8,511 bases of DNA from NCBI GenBank assembly GCA_002309675.1, contig DBXX01000054.1:1-8511 (forward strand), read 5' to 3'. How positions within the stretch are numbered: the stretch's first letter is position 1; every line of letters begins with the position of its first letter. Below the pieces are notes generated by a model. That model saw only the letters and a program-made list of their open reading frames with translations, ran no database searches and had not been told where the DNA came from. The translations under genes and the position numbers were made by a program. Shown here piece by piece: positions 1 to 6,457 of the stretch. Origin of the DNA: Lachnospiraceae bacterium UBA1201 (GTDB lineage Bacteria > Bacillota > Clostridia > Lachnospirales > Lachnospiraceae).

Positions 1-1271
1 TCACAGGTATGAGCCTTCTGTTTTTCCGCAACGTAGCCGCATACTGTACACTTTTTAGCTGCTTTGCACGTCGCAGCCGACTGGTTCCATTTATGGTCCA
101 CGATCGGCGTGGATTTTGATGTAGTTGCCGTACAACCGGAGTTACTGCACTGATAGATATCAGAGCCTTCTTCCTTACAGGTAGCCGCCTTTTCGGTCCG
201 CACAAACTTCGTAAAGTTATGATTATTTGAAGGCGGAGTATCTTCTCCATTGGTTATGGCTCCGCATACGGTACATTTATAGTCTTTATGACCTCCGGAA
301 TGACATGTGGACGCCACCGTAGTAACCCACTTGCAAGTATGAGCTTTCTGGGTTTCTGCTACATATCCGCATACTGTACACTTTTTAGCTGCTTTACACG
401 TTGCTGATGACTGGTTCCATGTATGGTCCACGATCGGCGTGGATTTCGAAATGGTTGCAGTACAACCGGGAGTACTACACTGATATATAGCAGATCCTTG
501 CTCCGTACAGGTTGCAGCCTTTTCAGTCCTAACAAACTTTGTATAGGTATGGTTATTAGACGGAGGTGTGTCCTCTCCGTTGGTTTTGGCACCACATACT
601 GTACATACATAATCTTTATGGCCTCCGGAATAACATGTGGATGCTACAGTAGTGACCCACTCACAAGTATGTGTCTTCTTCGGCGTAGTTTTCGCAATGG
701 ACGCCGGACATCCGGGCGTAGTACACTGATATATGTCAGAGCCGGTCTCCGTACATGTCGCCGCCTTTTCAGTTCGCACATATTTGTCGTACGTATGATT
801 ATTTGAAGGCGGAGTATCTTCTCCATTGGTTATGGCTTCGCATACGGTACATTTATAGACTCTATGACCTCCGGAATGGCAAGTAGACGCTACCGTTGTG
901 ACCCACTCGCAGGTATGAGCCTTCTGGGTTTCTGCTACATATCCGCATTGTTTACATTTTTTTGGGGCAGAACAAGTTGCCGCCGACTGATTCCACACGT
1001 GGTTATTCTGATTATACCCGATTTGGCCCGACGTCGACCAACCACATTTATTATTACATGTTACCTCTACTGTTCCTTCTGTCTTACATGTGGGCTGTAC
1101 AGTCGTGGTTTTTGTCACCCCTGATCCACATGACGGACATCTCGAAATTCGTGTAACATCATCTGCCGCCGAAACTTCCTCGACGTACCCCGGTAATCCC
1201 GAAACGATCATGAATACGCTTAGTAACACTGCTAATGTGCGTTTCAGAAACCCTTGTTTCTTCTCCTTCAT
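1..1271 (-). CDS. Secreted cysteine-rich tandem-repeat protein (CxxCG repeats), 3' end missing
   Basis: An open frame runs from ATG at 1271 to the left edge with no stop, so 423 codons are visible and the C-terminus is absent. A purine-rich AGGAAAGG lies 11 nt before the ATG. The N-terminus is a clear Sec signal peptide: KEKK...KR, hydrophobic LAVLLSVFMIVSG, then a probable cleavage site at VSA-A (residues 33-36). The mature part starts with a CPSCG pair (residues 45-49), then a WNQ...CKQCGYVAETQKA module (93-118). Repeats follow at 119-200 (82 aa), 201-310 (110 aa), 311-420 (110 aa), and a fourth starts at 421. Each full repeat has about 10 Cys, including two CTVCG knuckles and a C-x4-C pair. 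Such knuckles resemble zinc ribbons, but outside the cell they could equally form disulfides. Similar ATC...CxxCG repeats occur in large surface proteins of gut Firmicutes (my recollection of the class). Function is unknown; an adhesin or wall protein is a guess. The domain that would settle it, such as an anchor or catalytic module, lies beyond the edge. Confidence 0.85.
   Translation of the reverse strand, partial: MKEKKQGFLKRTLAVLLSVFMIVSGLPGYVEEVSAADDVTRISRCPSCGSGVTKTTTVQPTCKTEGTVEVTCNNKCGWSTSGQIGYNQNNHVWNQSAATCSAPKKCKQCGYVAETQKAHTCEWVTTVASTCHSGGHRVYKCTVCEAITNGEDTPPSNNHTYDKYVRTEKAATCTETGSDIYQCTTPGCPASIAKTTPKKTHTCEWVTTVASTCYSGGHKDYVCTVCGAKTNGEDTPPSNNHTYTKFVRTEKAATCTEQGSAIYQCSTPGCTATISKSTPIVDHTWNQSSATCKAAKKCTVCGYVAETQKAHTCKWVTTVASTCHSGGHKDYKCTVCGAITNGEDTPPSNNHNFTKFVRTEKAATCKEEGSDIYQCSNSGCTATTSKSTPIVDHKWNQSAATCKAAKKCTVCGYVAEKQKAHTC
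12..341 (-). repeat. Cys-rich repeat unit 3 (full, 110 codons)
   Basis: Third repeat (residues 311-420), exactly 330 bp after unit 2. A 65-bp stretch at 218-282 matches unit 1 (794-858) at 64 of 65 bases, while unit 2 is clearly diverged there. Its WNQ module instead resembles unit 2. A fourth unit starts at base 11 and continues off the left edge. Confidence 0.85.
342..671 (-). repeat. Cys-rich repeat unit 2 (full, 110 codons)
   Basis: Second repeat (residues 201-310). It has the 82-residue part plus the 28-residue WNQSSATC...CTVCGYVAETQKA module, with two CTVCG knuckles. Its DNA differs from unit 3 at many silent sites in the first part (around 548-591). It matches unit 3 closely in the WNQ module, including a shared run of about 26 bp from 'catactgtac' on the plus strand. 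Confidence 0.85.
672..917 (-). repeat. Cys-rich repeat unit 1 (short, 82 codons)
   Basis: This is the first in-phase repeat of the secreted protein (residues 119-200), opening with HTCEWVTTVASTC and holding one CTVC pair and a C-x4-C pair. Compared with units 2 and 3 it lacks the final 28-residue WNQ...CTVCGYVAETQKA module, which accounts exactly for its 246-bp length against 330 bp. Confidence 0.85.
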
Positions 1272-1346
1272 TTTTTTACTTTCCTTTCCTTTTTATCTAA
1301 ATGCGGCCACTCTCTACCATGGTCACACATTTATACCTTTTGCTCC

Positions 1347-1368
1347 CTTATTGCGTTTTTGCAACAAG
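1347..1368 (-). other. Hairpin in the leader of the repeat-protein gene
   Basis: On the minus strand CTTGTTGC and GCAATAAG can pair as 8 bp, including one G-U, around a 6-nt AAAAAC loop. No U-run follows, so it does not look like a terminator. It sits about 75 nt before the ATG and could shape the leader RNA, or be chance. Confidence 0.3.
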
Positions 1369-1379
1369 CCTTCACTTAT

Positions 1380-1407
1380 CTAATACCGTTTTAACGTAAA
1401 ATGTCAC
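1380..1407 (-). promoter_or_regulatory. Weak candidate promoter for the repeat-protein gene
   Basis: On the minus strand GTGACA (1407-1402) and TATTAG (1385-1380) are 16 bp apart, which is a poor but possible sigma-A pair about 110 nt upstream of the ATG at 1271. The gene needs its own promoter if the hairpin at 1491-1525 ends the upstream operon. Other weak pairs exist in this AT-rich spacer, so the placement is uncertain. Confidence 0.25.
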
Positions 1408-1411
1408 ACTT

Positions 1412-1429
1412 CCTTATACAACAACTCCG
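1412..1429. repeat. 18-bp direct repeat, copy 1
   Basis: CCTTATACAACAACTCCG (plus strand) is repeated perfectly at 1478-1495, 66 bp away start to start. It lies in the spacer upstream of the secreted-repeat gene. Either a duplicated operator or debris of a small duplication would fit. Confidence 0.7.
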
Positions 1430-1477
1430 AAAACCTCGAAAAATATAGGAATTCCCCTTCAATCTTATTTTAAAATC

Positions 1478-1495
1478 CCTTATACAACAACTCCG
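1478..1495. repeat. 18-bp direct repeat, copy 2
   Basis: Perfect second copy of the 18-mer at 1412-1429. Its last five bases form part of the base of the hairpin at 1491-1525, so this copy touches the presumed operon terminator. Confidence 0.7.
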
Positions 1496-1525
1496 TATGA
1501 AGCGGAAAAACCGCTCCATACGGGG
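1491..1525 (-). terminator. Probable terminator hairpin after the LTA-synthase-like gene
   Basis: A 13-bp stem (1493-1505 with 1511-1523) closes a 5-nt loop. Read on the minus strand, it pairs completely with one G-U, and the loop is TTTTT. It starts about 21 nt after the stop of the LTA-synthase-like gene. The downstream tract (GAGTTGTTGTATAAGG) is only moderately T-rich, so intrinsic termination may be weak, or the hairpin may mainly protect the 3' end. Confidence 0.6.
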
Positions 1526-1546
1526 TGAAACTCTGATTTGTTTAAC

Positions 1547-4033
1547 TTACTTTGGCAAATAGGGTTGTGCGAAATTATAATAGTTCGACTCGATGATCAT
1601 CGTCGAGATAGCCCATTTTGCATTGATATAATCCTTATATGCTTTTATGTATGCAGCATCCACGGGAACATCATCCCGCAAGATCTTTTCGACCTGCTTA
1701 GTTCCTCCGTTGTAGATGCACTGATCCGTGATGAAGGAACCGTTCTTAAAGATGACGAGCTGGGATGTCGGCGAGAAAATGTCACGGCCGACGAGCATAC
1801 GTGAGTCATACTCAACACCGAGCAGATTTAGGATGGTCGGCAGAATATCGGTCTGAGTACAATACTTATCCACTACGACCTTCTCTTTCATGCTGCCTGT
1901 CCACATGATCAGTGTGTTTTCAAACCACTCAATGTTCTCTTCCAAAGGATGGCCTGCAAGTTCATCCATCTCTGCTTTATTATTATACGGAATATGGTCT
2001 CCTGTCAAGACTATCAACGTATGATCGGCCATATTTTTTTCTTCCAGGTAACCAATCAGACGTTTCAGAGCTGCTTCCAACTCATAATGGCATGCGATGT
2101 AGCCCTTCGACTGCTCAAGTTGATACGGCAGGTTCTCGACGAGGTTCCAGTTTCTATACGCCTGCGTGTTTCCGGCCTTTGTATAGTTACAGTGTCCGCT
2201 GACCGTCATGTAGTAGGTATGGAACGGTTCTTTATCGCAATACAGCGGGAACGACTGCTCGATCAGGCGGTCGTCCGACTGCGGCCACTGTGCCTTACCG
2301 CTTTTGGTAAGTGACGGCTGATATCCATTGACCTGCTCACCATTATAAGTCCATGTAAACGGCGAGTTCGTCGCGAAGAAATCATATCCCATGTTCGGCA
2401 TGGAAAGATTTCGACCGTAGTAGGTGTAGGAATTGTTGTGGCCGGCAAATGTGTAGTAGCCCAGAGCTCCGAGGCGGCGTCCCAACGTCAGGTACATGTT
2501 GGTGCTGTCCTCGCCGGTCTTCTTCAGGCTGACATAGCCGCCGTTTTTCGGCATCAGTCCGGTCAATGTAGCAAACTCACCGCCGGATGTGGAACCGTAC
2601 CAAAGCGGCGTATAATAGTGCGTGAACTCAAAGCCCTCTTCATGCGCCAGGCGGTACAGAGTAGGCGTACGCTCCTTATCGACCGCGTATTTGCAGAAGC
2701 CTTCTGCACAGATCACGATGACATTGTAACCTTTGAACTTTCCGGTCCACTCGTTTTTCAGCGTGGGCATATTGGACGAAAGATACGTATTGATATTTTT
2801 GATCGTCGGATCGTCGGTCAATGTATTCAGGTAATCAAAATCAATATTGAGGATCTGCGGTTCGTACGAAACGGGCGGCGTCTCCGGCTGCGTGGGTTCT
2901 GTGCCGCTCTCGGACGAGGGCTCACTCTCTCCCGGGTTCTGAGAACTCGGATTACTCGGGTCGGTATCACTCGGATCCACGGCTGCATTCGAGGGATCCG
3001 TCTTCGAACTATTTGCCGGGTCCGTCGATGAAGGCTTCGTAGTTACAGGGTTTGTACCCATGCCCGGAGGAAGGCCCGTGCCACTGTTATCTCCGAGATT
3101 CAGGGCATCCGAAAGGTTAGGTCCTCCGAAAATAAAGTCCTTCAGATCCAGTCGAGTCGTTGTGAGGACGCCGAGTTTCTCAATCTCGTTATCGATGCTG
3201 ATACGATTATAATATACATCTCGGGTCCCTTCCTCCGCATTTCCGGTGACTTTCAAAAAGCCCAGCGAAAGGAAAAACGTCACGATACCAACCATCGCAT
3301 AAGCGATCGGAACGGTGTACCTCTTCTTTCGGAAACTCATATTCTTCCAAACGAAGAAGATGTAGAACGGTACAGGCACATAGAGGAATAACAGCGGAAT
3401 GATCTTCTTCCAAATCGTTTCGAAAACCAAATTCAGGAAATCCAGTGCCTGTCCGGCGGTGCTGAATATCGAAAACAGGGCGAAATACGATTTGAAAACA
3501 CCGTTATAGACAACCTCCGCAGCGAACAGCGTGCACATCACGCAAGTAATGACCAAACCGATGATCTTATTCGTCTTCTCACTGAAGAAGGTCGGAAAGA
3601 TCGCAAAAAACGCTGCGATCACCAATGGTAACCATAGGATGAAAAACAAGCCGTTATAGAACACTTCAGCGAAGAAGAATATAACGAACAAGCCGGCACA
3701 GGCCGTAACAACCGTTTTGCGTTCCCTGCGGCCGATGATCCGCGGAAAGATCGTGAGTATCAGCATAGTCACGACCGGAGGCACCATGAAATAAAACAGG
3801 ATGCCATGCGGGAACTGCGCCCGATGGAAAACCATTTCCAGATAGATGAAGAGGCCGATAAAGTATAAAAGCGGATGGAAATACTCCACCGTCGTATCTA
3901 CTTTTCTGCGGCGGAACGCCTCGCGACGTGCTCGGCTGATCCTTCGATTGGGTCTTCTCTTCGCCGTCGATCGCAGCGATTTCGAAGACCGAACGGATCC
4001 CCCTTCAGAATTCTCATTTAAATACTCGTCCAT
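1547..4033 (-). CDS. LTA synthase family protein (LtaS-like membrane phosphoglycerol transferase, sulfatase fold)
   Basis: An 828-residue membrane enzyme. Family members move glycerol-phosphate from phosphatidylglycerol onto a lipid anchor or polymer outside the membrane, as in lipoteichoic acid synthesis. The N-terminus (about 1-50) is very basic (RRPNRRISRARREAFRRRK) and cytoplasmic. Six to seven hydrophobic helices follow between 53 and 260. A Ser/Thr/Pro/Asp-rich, probably disordered stretch (about 313-390) then leads to the extracellular catalytic domain (about 430-755). By analogy with S. aureus LtaS, the key residues are present: metal-binding E444 (in ICAEGF), nucleophile T482 (in YGSTSGGEF), H614 (in SGHCNYTK), and D679/H680 (in TGDHIPYNN). 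The family-typical DILPTILNLLGV and LVGRDIF also occur (729-753). It is longer than S. aureus LtaS (about 650 aa), mainly through the linker and a C-terminal tail. AGGAG lies 7 nt before the ATG, and the gene follows cdd by 22 nt. The exact substrate cannot be read from the sequence. Confidence 0.9.
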   Translation of the reverse strand: MDEYLNENSEGGSVRSSKSLRSTAKRRPNRRISRARREAFRRRKVDTTVEYFHPLLYFIGLFIYLEMVFHRAQFPHGILFYFMVPPVVTMLILTIFPRIIGRRERKTVVTACAGLFVIFFFAEVFYNGLFFILWLPLVIAAFFAIFPTFFSEKTNKIIGLVITCVMCTLFAAEVVYNGVFKSYFALFSIFSTAGQALDFLNLVFETIWKKIIPLLFLYVPVPFYIFFVWKNMSFRKKRYTVPIAYAMVGIVTFFLSLGFLKVTGNAEEGTRDVYYNRISIDNEIEKLGVLTTTRLDLKDFIFGGPNLSDALNLGDNSGTGLPPGMGTNPVTTKPSSTDPANSSKTDPSNAAVDPSDTDPSNPSSQNPGESEPSSESGTEPTQPETPPVSYEPQILNIDFDYLNTLTDDPTIKNINTYLSSNMPTLKNEWTGKFKGYNVIVICAEGFCKYAVDKERTPTLYRLAHEEGFEFTHYYTPLWYGSTSGGEFATLTGLMPKNGGYVSLKKTGEDSTNMYLTLGRRLGALGYYTFAGHNNSYTYYGRNLSMPNMGYDFFATNSPFTWTYNGEQVNGYQPSLTKSGKAQWPQSDDRLIEQSFPLYCDKEPFHTYYMTVSGHCNYTKAGNTQAYRNWNLVENLPYQLEQSKGYIACHYELEAALKRLIGYLEEKNMADHTLIVLTGDHIPYNNKAEMDELAGHPLEENIEWFENTLIMWTGSMKEKVVVDKYCTQTDILPTILNLLGVEYDSRMLVGRDIFSPTSQLVIFKNGSFITDQCIYNGGTKQVEKILRDDVPVDAAYIKAYKDYINAKWAISTMIIESNYYNFAQPYLPK
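2864..3097 (-). other. Low-complexity S/T/P/D linker inside the LtaS-like protein
   Basis: Codons 313-390 encode short variations on S-x-TDPSN, NPSS and TEPTQPE. The stretch has no hydrophobic core and is rich in acidic residues. It lies between the last membrane helix and the catalytic domain, on the outer face of the membrane, where it could act as a flexible spacer through the wall. Confidence 0.75.
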
Positions 4034-4055
4034 TTTATGACTCCTAAAAACTCTG

Positions 4056-4583
4056 TCACTTATTCAGATTGGCACGGCTGAAACTCTGCGGCAACAGCTG
4101 ATCCAATGTAAAGATCTCGTATTCTTCATCTGCGTCTCCCACGATCACGAAGAAATGATCCGGATCACAGAATTCGGCGAGAGCCTGTCGGCAAATGCCG
4201 CACGGTGGACAAAAAGCAATCTTATCGACCTTCAGATTATCCTCCTCATTTACCTTAACGATCGCTTCCTGTTGCGGCGTCGGCAATTCGATCTGACCGC
4301 CGACCACCGCGATCGCCAAGAAGCTGCGCACGCCTTCGCTGACTGCTTTTGCGAGTGCAACGCGCTCTGCACACAATGTAGCGCCATAGCTGGCATTTTC
4401 AATGTTCGAACCTGTATAAATGTGTCCGTCGGTCGTAAGCAGAGCTGCGCCTACGTAATATTCAGAATAGGGTGCATATGCGCCGCTACGTGCATTCGAA
4501 GCTTCTGCGAGGAGGGAACGGATCACGCGTTCTCTCAGCTCACCATTTGACAGATACATGGTCTTTCGTTCAATACGTTTCAT
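4056..4583 (-). CDS. cdd: Cytidine deaminase
   Basis: Deaminates cytidine and deoxycytidine to uridine and deoxyuridine in the cytoplasm. Signature motifs are intact: YAPYSEYYVGAAL (37-49), the substrate-binding SNIEN (59-63), the zinc/catalytic TLCAE with C71 and E73, and PPCGICRQAL with zinc ligands C128 and C131. At 175 aa it is longer than the usual roughly 130-aa enzyme. The extra length comes mainly from a charged insert at about 96-122, just before the PCxxC motif, plus short extensions at both ends. The start at 4583 is chosen because AAGGGAG lies 9 nt upstream; the second Met (residue 9) has no comparable site. The start overlaps the end of the DeoB-DeoC gene by 14 nt, so the two are probably translationally coupled. 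Together they degrade deoxycytidine towards central carbon. Confidence 0.95.
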   Translation of the reverse strand: MKRIERKTMYLSNGELRERVIRSLLAEASNARSGAYAPYSEYYVGAALLTTDGHIYTGSNIENASYGATLCAERVALAKAVSEGVRSFLAIAVVGGQIELPTPQQEAIVKVNEEDNLKVDKIAFCPPCGICRQALAEFCDPDHFFVIVGDADEEYEIFTLDQLLPQSFSRANLNK

Positions 4584-6417
4584 GGCTTTGTTCTCCCTTC
4601 ACGATTTTCACGAGGCGGCTGGTGCCTAAGCGATCCGCACCCAGATAAGTGAAGTATGCTGCATCTGCAAATGAGGAAATGCCTCCGGCAGCCTTTATCT
4701 TCACATCGGGTCCGACGTGTTTTGCCATCAGTTTAACATCGGCAAATGTTGCGCCGCCGCTTGAAAAACCGGTCGATGTTTTTATATAATCCGCGCCGGC
4801 CTCAGTGACCACGCGGCACATTTCTTTCTTTTCATTCTCCGTAAGGAGGCAGGTCTCGATGATGACTTTCAGGATCCTACCGTCACATGCAGCCTTGATC
4901 TGCCGGATCTCATCCAGCACCAGGTCATACCGTCCCGCCTTTACCATGCCGGGATGAATGACCATATCGATCTCGTCCGCGCCTTCGGCAACTGCCTGAG
5001 CGGTTTCATAGACCTTCACTGCTGTCGTATTATACCCGTTCGGGAAACCGATAACGGTACAGATACGCACCGGGGGCTTTTCACTCAGGTATTCATACGC
5101 AGGTTTCACATAAGCCGGAGGAATGCAGATGGACGCGGTACGATAACGGATCGCATCATCGATGATAACGCGGATCTGATCCCAGGTCGCAGCCGGATCC
5201 AGCAGCGTGTGATCAGCATGGGTTAGCAGCTCATCCTTCGTATATAACGTCTCCGCGATATACTTCATCATCGAAGTTCCGGGGCATTCAAAATCGACGC
5301 CCAGATATTCGGCGACGGTAGCCGCGATATCGGCAAATGTCTCCCGCTCGCCTAAGTTCACCGTCTTCTTCATGCGTTTGTTATACGCGAAGAATGGAAT
5401 GTATTCACGGGAATGATCCGTCGACGGCGTTGAAGGATCGTTACCATGGTCTGCCGTGATGATCAAAAGGTCATCATCGTTCAATTTATCCAGAATCTCA
5501 GGTAACCGCTTATCAAACTCCGCAAGTGCCCGTGCGTAACCATCCACATCGTTGCGGTGTCCGTAAAGCATGTCAAAATCCACCAGGTTCGTAAAAGAAA
5601 GCCCCTCAAACGAACGTCCGGTGTTCTCGATGGTCCGGTCGATCCCCTCAGAATTACTCTGGGTCGGTCGCGTTTCATCCATACCCCGTCCGCCGAAGAG
5701 ATCACCGATCTTCCCGACAGCCAGCACCGTCTTTCCGGCTTCCCTGATCGCGTCGAGAACAGTCGGAGCCGGCGGCGCGAACGAAAAATCGTGGCGGTTC
5801 GCCGTGCGCGTGAATGCCCCCTCCTGTCCGATAAACGGACGGGCGATGACTCTTCCTACCGCCCAGGGACCTACACATATCTTTCTTACCTTTCGGCAAA
5901 TGTCATATAATTCTTCTAACGGCACAATGTCTTCATGTGCAGCGATCTGCAGCACACTATCGGCCGATGTATAAACGATGAGCGCACCGGTCTTCATATG
6001 CTCGGCACCGTAATCTGCGATCACCTGCGTACCGGAATACGGCCGGTTACACAAAATGTCCCTGCCCGTGGCTTCACGGATGCGATCGAGCAGATCCTGC
6101 GGAAAACCTTCCGGAAATACGGGAAGCGGTTGTTGCGAGACCAGACCTGCGATCTCCCAGTGTCCGATCGTGCTGTCCTTACCCATGGAACGCTCAGCAA
6201 TCCTGCAGATCAGGGACGGCTTAGTATCGGAAGTATGTTTCAGGCTCTCCAAACCATGAATGTCAAAGAAACCCAAAGCATCCATGTTCGGCATATTGAA
6301 ATAGGGGCTCTTCGAAACCGCAAGCAGTGTGTTAGAGCCTTCATCCCCGAACAGTCTCGCATCAGGCGCCTCGCCAACACCTACACTGTCCAGAACGATC
6401 ATGAAAACGCGCTTCAT
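4570..6417 (-). CDS. deoB-deoC: Fused phosphopentomutase / deoxyribose-phosphate aldolase (DeoB-DeoC)
   Basis: A single 615-codon frame with two complete enzymes. Residues 1-386 are phosphopentomutase (deoxyribose-1-P to deoxyribose-5-P). Family metal ligands and the phospho-acceptor are all present: D10, T83 (in DSTIGHWE), D282, H287, D323/H324 (in TADHGND) and H335. Residues about 393-615 are class I deoxyribose-phosphate aldolase (deoxyribose-5-P to glyceraldehyde-3-P plus acetaldehyde). It has HTLLDP (403-408), VIGFPNG (455-461), D484 in EIDMVIH, the Schiff-base lysine K546 in YIKTSTGFSSGGAT, and K575 in KAAGGI. The DeoB ending (PGTSMMKYI) runs almost directly into the DeoC opening (TKDELLTHADHTLL), leaving only a few linker residues. 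Both halves have near-normal length. AGGAG lies 9 nt before the ATG. The gene starts 40 nt after the carboxypeptidase gene and overlaps cdd. These enzymes are normally encoded separately; the fusion would join consecutive steps. A sequencing or assembly artefact at the joint is possible but not indicated. Confidence 0.93.
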   Translation of the reverse strand: MKRVFMIVLDSVGVGEAPDARLFGDEGSNTLLAVSKSPYFNMPNMDALGFFDIHGLESLKHTSDTKPSLICRIAERSMGKDSTIGHWEIAGLVSQQPLPVFPEGFPQDLLDRIREATGRDILCNRPYSGTQVIADYGAEHMKTGALIVYTSADSVLQIAAHEDIVPLEELYDICRKVRKICVGPWAVGRVIARPFIGQEGAFTRTANRHDFSFAPPAPTVLDAIREAGKTVLAVGKIGDLFGGRGMDETRPTQSNSEGIDRTIENTGRSFEGLSFTNLVDFDMLYGHRNDVDGYARALAEFDKRLPEILDKLNDDDLLIITADHGNDPSTPSTDHSREYIPFFAYNKRMKKTVNLGERETFADIAATVAEYLGVDFECPGTSMMKYIAETLYTKDELLTHADHTLLDPAATWDQIRVIIDDAIRYRTASICIPPAYVKPAYEYLSEKPPVRICTVIGFPNGYNTTAVKVYETAQAVAEGADEIDMVIHPGMVKAGRYDLVLDEIRQIKAACDGRILKVIIETCLLTENEKKEMCRVVTEAGADYIKTSTGFSSGGATFADVKLMAKHVGPDVKIKAAGGISSFADAAYFTYLGADRLGTSRLVKIVKGEQSHETY

Positions 6418-6457
6418 ACCTTATCTCTCCTGTTCCTTCTCCCCGAGGAAGCGAAAC

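Noticed and set aside
423..806. Plus-strand open frames across the repeat array
   Set aside because: These are antisense to the secreted Cys-rich protein. They recur with the repeat period and lack start signals, whereas the minus frame is continuous with a signal peptide.
1..917. CRISPR array as an explanation for the periodic DNA
   Set aside because: The periods are 330, 330 and 246 bp, all multiples of three, with imperfect repeats coding in frame. There are no short identical repeats separated by unique spacers.
2438..3031. Plus-strand 197-codon open frame
   Set aside because: It lies entirely inside the LtaS-like gene on the other strand, has no ribosome site or recognisable motif, and its composition is a reflection of the opposite coding strand.
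5245..5275. Internal translation start giving a separate DeoC
   Set aside because: Met codons exist at residues 383-384, but no Shine-Dalgarno-like sequence precedes them, and the frame is continuous with DeoB.
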